DNA of 8,178 bases from positions 1 to 8,178 of the forward strand of contig JAQXIB010000284.1 of NCBI GenBank assembly GCA_029007575.1, in the 5' to 3' direction. The stretch's first letter is position 1. The number at the start of each line of letters is the position of its first letter. The translations under genes and the position numbers were made by a program. The notes under the pieces were generated by a model, which saw nothing but the letters and a program-made list of their open reading frames with translations, was not told the DNA's origin and made no database searches. Source of the stretch: Clostridiales bacterium (GTDB lineage Bacteria > Bacillota > Clostridia > Oscillospirales > Ruminococcaceae). Positions 1 through 5,935 of this stretch are shown here, in pieces.

Positions 1-1
1 A

Positions 2-1507
2 GAGGCGATACAGTGGTTGTATTTCGGCTATCTTGCCGCTGTCAAGGAGCAAAACGGCGCGGCGATGTCGATCGGCAGAGTTTCCACTTTCTTGGATTGC
101 TATGCGGAGCGCGACCTGCAAAACGGCGTTTATACCGAGTCTCAGATTCAGGAATTTGTGGATCATTTCATCATGAAGCTGCGGATGGTGCGCTTTTTGC
201 GTACACCGTCTTACGACGAGCTGTTTTCGGGAGATCCGACTTGGGTGACCGAAGCAATCGGCGGCATTGGACTGGACGGCCGTCATATGGTCACCAAAAT
301 GTCCTATCGCTTTTTGCATACCTTAGTCAATCTCGGCCCTGCGCCAGAGCCGAATCTGACGATTTTATGGTCGGATCGGTTGCCGAAACCGTTTAAGGAT
401 TTTTGCGCTAAAATTTCGATTCAGACCTCGTCGGTACAGTATGAAAACGATGAATTGATGCGGGAAAAATTCGGGGATGATTACGGTATCGCTTGCTGTG
501 TATCGGCAATGCGAATCGGAAAACAAATGCAATTTTTCGGCGCGCGCGCCAATCTTGCCAAAGCCTTGCTTTATGCGCTCAACGGGGGCAAGGATGAGCG
601 TTACGGCGATCAGGTGGGTCCGGAGATTGCACCGGTCGGAGACGGTCCTTTGGTTTACGAGGAAGTCGTGCGCAAGTTTGACATCATCTGTGAGTGGCTG
701 GCAAAGCTGTATATCAGTACGCTCAACGTCATTCATTATATGCATGACAAGTATTGCTATGAACGGATTCAGATGGCGCTGCATGATGAAGAAGTATTCC
801 GTACTTCTGCCTGCGGGTTGGCAGGGCTGTCTGTGGTGGCAGACAGTTTATCGGCAATCAAATACGCAAAAGTGACACCGATCCGCAACGAGGAAGGTTT
901 AATTACCGATTTCGAAATTGAGGGAGATTATCCGAAATTCGGAAATAATGATCCCGCAGTGGCTGAAATTGCCTCCGGTCTTGTTAAGAACTTTATGAAA
1001 AAGTTATCCCGCCATAAAACCTATCGCAACAGCAAGCCAACCATGTCTATCTTGACAATCACATCGAATGTGGTTTACGGCAAAAAAACCGGATCTACAC
1101 CGGACGGCAGAAAAGCCGGCGAGCCGTTTGCTCCGGGTGCCAACCCGATGCATGGTCGTGACAGCAACGGCTGTGTGGCATCGATGAAATCTGTCGCCAA
1201 GCTGCCTTATGATTTTTCCGAGGATGGAATATCTTACACTTTCTCCATTATTCCCGGTGCGCTCGGCAAATCCGACGAGGAGAAAATCGAAAATTTGGTT
1301 GCGCTGATGGACGGCTATTTCTTAGAAAAAGGACACCACATCAACGTGAACGTATTAAACCGTGAGGTCTTGCTGGACGCTATGGATCATCCGGAAAAGT
1401 ATCCGCAGCTTACCATCCGAGTCTCCGGATATGCGGTGAACTTTGTCAGACTTTCCAGAGAGCAGCAGCTTGACGTCATCAACCGCACATTCCACACCCG
1501 GTTTTAA
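2..1507 (+). CDS. pflB: Pyruvate formate-lyase (formate C-acetyltransferase), C-terminal two thirds; 5' end outside the window
   Basis: This cytoplasmic glycyl-radical enzyme converts pyruvate and CoA to acetyl-CoA and formate in anaerobic fermentation. The reading frame is open from the first full codon at position 2, so the true start lies upstream; 501 residues are visible out of about 750 usual for the family. The catalytic cysteine pair is seen as IACCVSAM (Cys codons at 494-499), equivalent to Cys418-Cys419 of the E. coli enzyme. The radical glycine lies in RVSGYAVNF (Gly codon 1427-1429), 25 residues before the C-terminus, which matches the E. coli spacing of Gly734. Other conserved family blocks are ELFSGDPTWVTE, GPAPEPNLTILWS, GKQMQFFGARANLAK and FGNNDP. 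A hairpin terminator follows directly. The radical-SAM activase gene pflA, which often sits next to pflB, is not downstream. Identity is very secure from near-continuous similarity to the E. coli sequence. Confidence 0.98.
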   Translation, partial: EAIQWLYFGYLAAVKEQNGAAMSIGRVSTFLDCYAERDLQNGVYTESQIQEFVDHFIMKLRMVRFLRTPSYDELFSGDPTWVTEAIGGIGLDGRHMVTKMSYRFLHTLVNLGPAPEPNLTILWSDRLPKPFKDFCAKISIQTSSVQYENDELMREKFGDDYGIACCVSAMRIGKQMQFFGARANLAKALLYALNGGKDERYGDQVGPEIAPVGDGPLVYEEVVRKFDIICEWLAKLYISTLNVIHYMHDKYCYERIQMALHDEEVFRTSACGLAGLSVVADSLSAIKYAKVTPIRNEEGLITDFEIEGDYPKFGNNDPAVAEIASGLVKNFMKKLSRHKTYRNSKPTMSILTITSNVVYGKKTGSTPDGRKAGEPFAPGANPMHGRDSNGCVASMKSVAKLPYDFSEDGISYTFSIIPGALGKSDEEKIENLVALMDGYFLEKGHHINVNVLNREVLLDAMDHPEKYPQLTIRVSGYAVNFVRLSREQQLDVINRTFHTRF

Positions 1508-1526
1508 CCGATATCTGTAACACAAT

Positions 1527-1584
1527 AAAAACAGCACATAGCCTGCAAAATCTTACGATAAAAGCAGACCGTGTGCTGTTTTTT
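1527..1584 (+). terminator. Rho-independent terminator of pflB
   Basis: A 12-bp perfect inverted repeat, AAAAACAGCACA (1527-1538) and TGTGCTGTTTTT (1572-1583), is followed by a run of T and lies 20 bp after the pflB stop codon. The loop is long (33 nt), so the hairpin is probably branched or slower to form. Position and U-tract still make termination likely. Confidence 0.8.
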
Positions 1585-1615
1585 GCTCTGTGATGACAAC
1601 TCTACGGAGCGTTTA

Positions 1616-1644
1616 TTGCAATGTGAGACAAAATCGGTTATGAT
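1616..1644 (+). promoter_or_regulatory. Sigma-A-type promoter of the HTH-desulfoferrodoxin gene
   Basis: A -35 box TTGCAA (1616-1621) and a -10 box TATGAT (1639-1644) are separated by exactly 17 bp. This is just downstream of the pflB terminator and about 40 bp before the start codon at 1683. The -35 box is embedded in the 8-bp palindrome ATTGCAAT (1615-1622), a possible but unproven operator half for autoregulation. Confidence 0.7.
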
Positions 1645-1682
1645 AAAAAAGCGGCATACAAAAAACGGAAAGGAGCAGGAAC

Positions 1683-2264
1683 ATGGATTGCAATAAAGTC
1701 GGTAAACTGATATCGGACCTGCGCAAAGAACAAAAGATGACGCAAAAGCAGCTTGCTGATGCGTTAAATATCAGTGATAAAGCGATCTCCAAATGGGAAC
1801 GCGGTTTGGGATGTCCTGATGTATCTTTATGGCAGGATCTATCCCAAATATTCGGCGTGAATATCGAAAAAATCTTATCGGGCGAATTAGAATCAAACAG
1901 TAAAGATGGTGGTAATATGAAAAAAGTAAAATTCTTTGTTTGCCCTTCCTGCGGGAATATCATCACTTCCACGGGAGAGGCGGAAATTTCCTGCTGCGGA
2001 AGAAGGCTGAACGCACTGGTTCCGCAGCCGAGTGACGAGAAACATCGTGCTCATATTGAGGTGGTTGAGGAGGATTATTACATCACCTTTTCTCATGAGA
2101 TGAGCAAGGAGCATTACCTCAATTTTGTTGCCTATGTTTCATATGACCGTATTCTTTTGGTCAAGTTGTATCCGGAGCAAAACGCGGAGGTGCGATTCCC
2201 GAGATTGCATGGCGGCAAACTGTATTTCGGATGCAATCAGCATGGATTGTGGGTAAATGAATAG
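1683..2264 (+). CDS. XRE-family HTH regulator fused to a two-iron desulfoferrodoxin (HTH-Dx-SOR architecture)
   Basis: The 193-residue protein has three parts. Residues 6-68 form an XRE/Cro-type helix-turn-helix (MTQKQLADALNISDKAISKW, then ER). Residues 83-110 form a desulforedoxin-like FeS4 site with Cys87, Cys90, Cys104 and Cys105 (CxxC-x13-CC). Residues 115-193 form a superoxide-reductase-like domain. The expected His4Cys iron ligands are all visible: His121 in EKH, His138 in SHEM, His144 in EHY, and Cys184 with His187 in CNQHGLW. The Glu-Lys pair before His121 corresponds to the catalytic Glu47-Lys48 of Desulfoarculus baarsii. From this, the protein could bind DNA, sense or detoxify superoxide, or both; which one is inference. 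The start is supported by AGGAG at 1671-1675, 7 nt upstream, and its own promoter. An in-frame ATG at 1917, just before the FeS domain, marks the fusion joint and could be an internal start. No terminator is seen before the next gene. Confidence 0.9.
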   Translation: MDCNKVGKLISDLRKEQKMTQKQLADALNISDKAISKWERGLGCPDVSLWQDLSQIFGVNIEKILSGELESNSKDGGNMKKVKFFVCPSCGNIITSTGEAEISCCGRRLNALVPQPSDEKHRAHIEVVEEDYYITFSHEMSKEHYLNFVAYVSYDRILLVKLYPEQNAEVRFPRLHGGKLYFGCNQHGLWVNE

Positions 2265-2355
2265 AGAATAACATGTCCTTGTTTGTCCTACTATCCTCGT
2301 AGTATCTTATAGGTAAGATATGATACGGAAAATCAAATCCGGTCATACATGATAC
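2265..2355 (+). other. Gap before the tail-fibre gene: two weak hairpins, no convincing terminator or promoter
   Basis: Two small inverted repeats are present: TACTA/TAGTA (2289-2293 and 2300-2304) and ATCTTA/TAAGAT (2304-2309 and 2314-2319). Neither is followed by a T-run, so I do not read them as terminators. A TATGAT box at 2319-2324 matches the -10 of the upstream gene but lacks a good -35 at the right distance. The tail-fibre gene may be served by a weak local promoter or by read-through from 1616-1644. Confidence 0.4.
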
Positions 2356-2363
2356 AAAGGAGG
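2356..2363 (+). promoter_or_regulatory. Ribosome binding site that fixes the tail-fibre start
   Basis: AAAGGAGG lies 6 nt upstream of the ATG at 2370. The frame is also open to an upstream ATG at 2349, but that codon precedes this Shine-Dalgarno sequence, so 2370 is the initiation codon. Confidence 0.9.
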
Positions 2364-2369
2364 ATAAAA

Positions 2370-3632
2370 ATGGATTTTTCAGTGAAACAAAATCAAATTC
2401 TCAGGACAGATGCCGACAGAATTCTGACAACCGGGAATGTCAACAGCGTGATCTGTCATTTCTCGTTCGATGAAGGGTACGACGGATTAGATGTTTTCGC
2501 GGTCTTTTATCGGAACGAAACCTTGAACCGAATGGTGGAACTGGTTGACGGAAGCTGCGTCATTCCTTGGGAGGTCTTGGAGGAAGAAGGCATTTTGTAT
2601 GTCGGCGCCTACGGAACAAAGTCGGAAAACAATGCGGTTGTGAAAAGACTTACCACAAACTCCGTCGCCGTTCGGGTAACGGGAGATTTGTCCAGTGCGG
2701 TGCTGCCGGATGCCGCGCCTACACCGGATGAATGGACAGCTTACCGCACCGAGATTTTAGGCTATAAGCAGGCGGTTGAAACCGCAGCGGCTACTGCTAC
2801 GGCAAAGGCAAGCGTCGCCGAGAATTCCGCCGGCACCGCACAAACGGCAGCAACAACTGCCGGTCAGAAAGCAAACAGCGCGGCGATATCCGCACAGGAT
2901 GCGGCTGCCAGTAAAACGGCGGCCAACAATATTTTAAGTCAGATCATTCAGTATGCAGGAGGTGTTGGCGGATCAAATGTGATCAGCAGCGCCACACAGA
3001 CCAATTTGACCGGTCTGCTGAAAGGAAACGGAGAGCAGATATCGGCTGCGGTTGCCGGCACCGATTACGCTGCCGCCGTACATGTGCATAGCTATGATAC
3101 GCTGACCGGTAAGCCGGATTTGACTGCCAAACAAGATAAAATCACATCGACCGGAATTTTAAAAGGGAATGGAAGCGGGTCGGTTACCTCTGCCACAGCA
3201 GGCACCGATTACGCGACTCCGTCACAGGTTAACGCCAAGCAAAATACGATCATGGCAAGCGGAATCCTAAAAGGCAATGGAAGCGGTACGATATCTGCCG
3301 CCACAGCCGGTACCGATTATTTGGCGGTTACAAGCGCTACAACTTCGAATGGAACATACTTGAAGTTTAATGACGGAACCATGATATGCTATGGTGGTAA
3401 GTTGTCAAAAACAACCGACAGTAATGGACAAGCAACTATTACTTATCCTGTAGCTTTTTATGAGACACCAGCAGGAGTTGCTACGTTTCAAGCACAAGGT
3501 TCATCAAAGCAATATTGCAATATCAGTTGGAGCAATGCATCATCAATGACAGTATATGTAATTAGCGAGAACGCGGCTTTAGATAGCACAAGTATATACG
3601 TCAATTATATTGCGATAGGAAGGTGGAAATAA
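2370..3632 (+). CDS. Phage tail fibre / baseplate receptor-binding protein (BppU-type N-terminus, gp53-like C-terminal tip)
   Basis: The 420-residue structural protein would attach to a tail tip and bind a host surface receptor. Residues 1-125 resemble the BppU N-terminal baseplate-attachment domain (FSFDEGYDGLDVFAVFY, VIPWEVLEEEGILYVGAYG, LTTNSVAVRV, then PTPDEW). Residues 130-195 are Ala/Thr-rich and look like a trimeric coiled-coil stalk. Residues 210-320 carry three copies of an ILKGNG...AGTDY repeat and an HVHSYDTLTGKP motif, common in tail fibres. Residues 325-420 form the tip, opening with NGTYLKFNDGTMICYGGK and ending VNYIAIGRWK, as in many Firmicutes prophage fibres. The DNA of the tip is about 39% GC (3361-3600) against about 51% in the repeat region (3061-3300), by hand count, which suggests domain exchange. 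Its stop codon overlaps the next start (TAATG). No signal peptide is present. The exact receptor cannot be read from sequence. Confidence 0.85.
   Translation: MDFSVKQNQILRTDADRILTTGNVNSVICHFSFDEGYDGLDVFAVFYRNETLNRMVELVDGSCVIPWEVLEEEGILYVGAYGTKSENNAVVKRLTTNSVAVRVTGDLSSAVLPDAAPTPDEWTAYRTEILGYKQAVETAAATATAKASVAENSAGTAQTAATTAGQKANSAAISAQDAAASKTAANNILSQIIQYAGGVGGSNVISSATQTNLTGLLKGNGEQISAAVAGTDYAAAVHVHSYDTLTGKPDLTAKQDKITSTGILKGNGSGSVTSATAGTDYATPSQVNAKQNTIMASGILKGNGSGTISAATAGTDYLAVTSATTSNGTYLKFNDGTMICYGGKLSKTTDSNGQATITYPVAFYETPAGVATFQAQGSSKQYCNISWSNASSMTVYVISENAALDSTSIYVNYIAIGRWK
3009..3320 (+). repeat. Three intragenic repeats (T/S-G-I/L-LKGNG...AGTDY) in the tail-fibre shaft
   Basis: Copies lie at 3009-3068, 3150-3212 and 3258-3320, each encoding 20-21 residues that run from [T/S]G[I/L]LKGNG to AGTDY. 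Copies two and three are the closest to each other (ILKGNGSGS/T, then SATAGTDY or AATAGTDY). Spacing differs (141 then 108 nt) because an HVHSYDTLTGKP insert sits between copies one and two. Such shaft repeats can gain or lose units by recombination. Confidence 0.85.
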
Positions 3633-3952
3633 TGATTTTAAAATTAGATGAAAACAACGAAATTCTGGATTTCTTTATCGGAAATGATACGCCCTTGTTT
3701 CCCGGAATCGAATACGACGAAAGCACGCTTGATGTAGATGATTTCATTTCCACTTGGTTTTTATACAGCTATTCTGACGGTCAGTTATACAAAGACGAAC
3801 AAAAGGTGTCAGAATATCAAGCAAAGCAAGCGGAGCAGGAAGAAGCGATGCGAGAGTTGATCAACAATCCACCTCCGACCGAACAGGAACAGATCAATGC
3901 CATGCTGATGCGTGAGATCGCATCCTTGAAAGCGCAGGTGACATCAAAATGA
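3632..3952 (+). CDS. Small phage tail-tip-associated protein with C-terminal coiled coil
   Basis: This is a 106-residue protein starting MILKLDENNEILDFF. The N-terminal half (about 1-55) is acidic and aromatic and contains SYSDGQLYKDEQ, a layout typical of small proteins encoded just after tail fibres in Firmicutes phages. The C-terminal half is charged, with a predicted coiled coil interrupted by NPPPTEQEQ and ending REIASLKAQVTSK. The ATG at 3632 shares its A with the fibre stop codon, and AGGAAGG within the fibre's last codons gives a ribosome binding site about 8 nt upstream, so the two genes are probably translationally coupled. An in-frame GTG at 3623 is also possible but lies on the binding site itself. 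The role is unknown; a fibre-assembly or tail-tip accessory job is inferred only from context. Its stop overlaps the next start (ATGA). Confidence 0.75.
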   Translation: MILKLDENNEILDFFIGNDTPLFPGIEYDESTLDVDDFISTWFLYSYSDGQLYKDEQKVSEYQAKQAEQEEAMRELINNPPPTEQEQINAMLMREIASLKAQVTSK

Positions 3953-4071
3953 TGTTTGAAACGATAGCGGATTATTTCCATAAGGGCTTGTTTACCGAGG
4001 ATGATATCAAAAGCTTTGTTTTCATCGGATGGCTCACCGAGGCAGAGCAAAATCAAATTTTGAATCAATAA
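3949..4071 (+). CDS. XkdX family phage protein
   Basis: A 40-residue protein, MMFETIADYFHKGLFTEDD then IKSFVFIGWLTEAEQNQILNQ, fits the XkdX pattern (MF-x2-I-x2-Y/F-x2-KGL-[YF]-T-x2-D-[VI]-x2-FV-x2-GW-[IL]-T-x2-[EQ]). XkdX proteins are encoded next to the tail fibre in PBSX-like and many other Firmicutes prophages; their biochemical role is not known. The start at 3949 overlaps the previous stop codon (ATGA) and has AGGTGA at 3936-3941. The second ATG at 3952 gives MFETI, the usual family N-terminus, so either may be used. In complete prophages holin and endolysin genes normally follow; here the cassette simply stops at a terminator. The family call rests on the motif pattern over nearly the whole length. 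Confidence 0.85.
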   Translation: MMFETIADYFHKGLFTEDDIKSFVFIGWLTEAEQNQILNQ

Positions 4072-4073
4072 AC

Positions 4074-4115
4074 AAACAGCTATCTGCTGAAACGGCAGAT
4101 AGCTGTTTTACTTTT
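4074..4115 (+). terminator. Strong terminator ending the tail-tip cassette, probably bidirectional
   Basis: A perfect 14-bp stem (AAACAGCTATCTGC at 4074-4087, complement at 4095-4108) has a 7-nt loop and is followed by TTTTACTTTTT. It starts 3 bp after the XkdX stop. Read on the minus strand, the stem is followed by TTTGTTTATT, so it can also end the convergent deacetylase gene. Confidence 0.9.
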
Positions 4116-4123
4116 TGACCGTT

Positions 4124-4987
4124 TTATGATAAAATAGTCTTGAAAAACGCTTCACTGCTTTTTCCGTGTGCCCGATTGTATCTTTTCATATTGTATAGAC
4201 TGTCGGCGCTGTTTACGGTCGTGATTCCCTCTTCGCATCCGAGCGTCAGCTTGATTCCCATTTGTTTTAAGATCGGTTCGCTTTCTTTACAGTAAAATCC
4301 GAAAGGATAGGCGAAGGTGACCGGCTTAATTTTGGTTATGATGTTGATTTTATCCTGAAGCATGCCGATATCTTCCGATAAAGCAGCATGGTAATCTGCA
4401 AGGCTTTCGCCTTTGTTGATGCGGCATCCTTTCCGACTGCCGTTGGCTTCGTGCAGATCATAGGTATGATTTCCGATTTCGATGAAACTACTTTCGGACA
4501 GCTCTTTGATCTGTCCCCAGTTCATGTGGGAATAGGAAATGTCTTTCGGAACACTGCCGGAATAATAATCACTGTATTTTCCGATAATCGAGATAATGGC
4601 TTTGCAGTTTTCCTCTTTTAGTATAGGATATGCATACTGATAACTGCTTTCATAACCGTCATCAAAAGTAATCAAAATCGGTTTTTTCGGCAACGGAGTG
4701 CGGCGTTCTGCATAATCGATTATCTGCCTGCCTGAAACCGTAGTGTATCCTTGCTCTTTTAGATATTTTAAATCGTTTTGAAATTGCGTCGGACTGATGA
4801 CATAATCGCCCCAGCGCTTGCTTTGCTCCAATATATGATGATACATGATGACGGGAACGGCGATTCCTTCAGCGGATTGGTTGGCGGGAGCCGATTTGAT
4901 CTGATGCTCGGAATAAAAGCATAGGCAGGCGACCAGGATGACAGCCGCTAACCCGGATAAGATTTTGTAAGGAAGCTTGATCGACAT
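4124..4987 (-). CDS. Membrane-anchored polysaccharide deacetylase (CE4/NodB family, PgaB/IcaB-like)
   Basis: This 287-residue enzyme is predicted to remove N-acetyl groups from a cell-surface polysaccharide or peptidoglycan outside the membrane. Residues 9-25 form one hydrophobic segment serving as signal anchor. LVAC (18-21) resembles a lipobox, so lipoprotein processing at Cys21 is possible but the following LCFY is atypical. Family motifs in order are VPVIMYHHIL (44-53), TFDDGY with general base Asp109 and metal ligand Asp110, IGNHTYDLH with metal ligands His174 and His179 (the five-residue step seen in PgaB rather than the usual four), FAYPFG (225-230) and RYNR (269-272). All catalytic residues are present, so it should be active. 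The start has AAAGGAG 8 nt upstream (minus-strand complement at 4996-5002) and its own promoter at 5045-5073. It converges on the tail-tip cassette and is divergent from queG. The substrate cannot be told from sequence. Confidence 0.9.
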   Translation of the reverse strand: MSIKLPYKILSGLAAVILVACLCFYSEHQIKSAPANQSAEGIAVPVIMYHHILEQSKRWGDYVISPTQFQNDLKYLKEQGYTTVSGRQIIDYAERRTPLPKKPILITFDDGYESSYQYAYPILKEENCKAIISIIGKYSDYYSGSVPKDISYSHMNWGQIKELSESSFIEIGNHTYDLHEANGSRKGCRINKGESLADYHAALSEDIGMLQDKINIITKIKPVTFAYPFGFYCKESEPILKQMGIKLTLGCEEGITTVNSADSLYNMKRYNRAHGKSSEAFFKTILS

Positions 4988-5044
4988 AAAAAGAACTCCT
5001 TTATACGGTTTTATCCGATGCGGATATTAATGGGCAATGAACTT

Positions 5045-5073
5045 ATTATATCTTTATTCTAAGGTTCAGTAAA
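5045..5073 (-). promoter_or_regulatory. Promoter of the polysaccharide deacetylase gene
   Basis: On the minus strand, TTTACT (complement at 5068-5073) and a consensus TATAAT (complement at 5045-5050) are spaced by 17 bp, about 58 bp upstream of the start codon. The -10 is perfect and the -35 matches four of six positions. No equally good plus-strand promoter for queG is visible in this 109-bp divergent gap. Confidence 0.7.
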
Positions 5074-5082
5074 AATTGATTC

Positions 5083-5090
5083 AGGGAGGA
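5083..5090 (+). promoter_or_regulatory. Ribosome binding site fixing a TTG start for the QueG-like gene
   Basis: AGGGAGGA sits 6 nt before the TTG at 5097. The frame can be extended to a TTG at 5076, but that lies upstream of the binding site, so 5097 is the better start. Confidence 0.85.
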
Positions 5091-5096
5091 ATTTTC

Positions 5097-5912
5097 TTGC
5101 AATTTCCCACAGATATTGCTGAAATATTGGCACAACATCAAATTATCGCTTACGGGAGCGTTGATTTTGCTGCACTGCTTCCTTTGCTGGAGTGTCGCGC
5201 AAAAGCAAGATTGCCGGAAAATCCACAGTCGGTGCTGGTGTGTTTGTTTCCGTATTATACCGAAGAGCAGGACAATCGGAATATTTCCCGCTATGCCGTG
5301 GTGGAGGACTACCATGTGGTAGTGAAAAACTGTTTATCAGAGGTATGTGAAGCACTTTCCGAACGATTCGCGCCGCATATTTTTGCTCCGTTTGTGGACA
5401 ATTCTCCGATTCGCGAGGTAGACGCGGCGGTAAAGGCAGGATTGGGCGTGCGTGGGAAAAATCAACTGTTGATTCATCCGGTGTACGGCAGTTATGTATT
5501 TATCGGTGAAATTGTAACCGATATGGCGATACCGTCCGAAATACAGCCGGATACCGATTGTATTGGGTGCGGGCGGTGCATTGCCGCGTGTCCGGGCGGT
5601 GCGATCGGAGAGAACGGCATTGACAGGGAAAAATGTCTTTCCCATATTACCCAGAAAAAAGGTGAATTGACCGAGTGGGAAATCGAGATGGTAAAAAGAG
5701 GAAATTTGCTATGGGGATGCGATATTTGCCAGGAAGTGTGTCCGTACAATCAACAGTTACAGCCGACTGAGTTGCCCGGCTTTCAGGACAATCAAATCGC
5801 AGAGGTTACGTATTCCCAGATCAAAGACTTAGTCAAAACCAGGGCATTTGGCTTTCGGGGCAGCAAGGTGATTGAGAGAAATTATGAAATTTTATACGGA
5901 AAGCAGGATTGA
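5097..5912 (+). CDS. queG: QueG-like epoxyqueuosine reductase, short form with two 4Fe-4S sites
   Basis: QueG is a cytoplasmic, cobalamin-dependent enzyme that reduces epoxyqueuosine to queuosine in the tRNA wobble position. The 271-residue product starts at a TTG codon. Residues 1-145 match the COG1600 N-terminal cobalamin-binding part, with VDNSPI (Asp101 at the site of the proposed catalytic aspartate) and KAGLGVRGKNQLLI (113-126), then GSYVFIGEIVTD. Two cluster motifs follow: CIGCGRCIAACP (Cys155, 158, 161, 165), then Cys180 and CDICQEVCPYN (Cys208, 211, 215), together eight cysteines. It is about 100 residues shorter than E. coli QueG (379) and stops soon after the ferredoxin-like part, so the C-terminal HEAT-like region of long QueGs is missing. 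No other queuosine genes are nearby. It could be a genuine short QueG, common in Clostridia, or a related reductase with another substrate; family membership is firm, the substrate less so. Confidence 0.8.
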   Translation: MQFPTDIAEILAQHQIIAYGSVDFAALLPLLECRAKARLPENPQSVLVCLFPYYTEEQDNRNISRYAVVEDYHVVVKNCLSEVCEALSERFAPHIFAPFVDNSPIREVDAAVKAGLGVRGKNQLLIHPVYGSYVFIGEIVTDMAIPSEIQPDTDCIGCGRCIAACPGGAIGENGIDREKCLSHITQKKGELTEWEIEMVKRGNLLWGCDICQEVCPYNQQLQPTELPGFQDNQIAEVTYSQIKDLVKTRAFGFRGSKVIERNYEILYGKQD

Positions 5913-5935
5913 TACTTGCTCAATCCTGCTTTTTA
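5901..5935 (+). terminator. Terminator of the QueG-like gene, overlapping its last codons
   Basis: A perfect 12-bp stem (AAGCAGGATTGA at 5901-5912, complement at 5920-5931) has a 7-nt loop and TTTTT after it. The left arm contains the final codons and the TGA stop of the gene, so coding and termination signals are superimposed. Confidence 0.9.

Noticed and set aside
365..784. Minus-strand open frame inside pflB, and similar overlapping frames at 13-396 and 477-875
   Set aside because: They lie wholly within the conserved pflB coding sequence, lack ribosome binding sites and have compositions typical of shadow frames.
2289..2319. Hairpins after the HTH gene as a terminator
   Set aside because: Stems are only 5 and 6 bp and are not followed by a T-run.
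2349..2369. Upstream ATG for the tail-fibre gene adding seven residues
   Set aside because: It precedes the strong AAAGGAGG at 2356-2363, which points to the ATG at 2370; BppU proteins also begin close to that point.
3340..3632. Diversity-generating retroelement variable region in the fibre tip
   Set aside because: No reverse transcriptase, template repeat or Avd-type gene is present in the window, and the tip's end is a fixed gp53-like motif.
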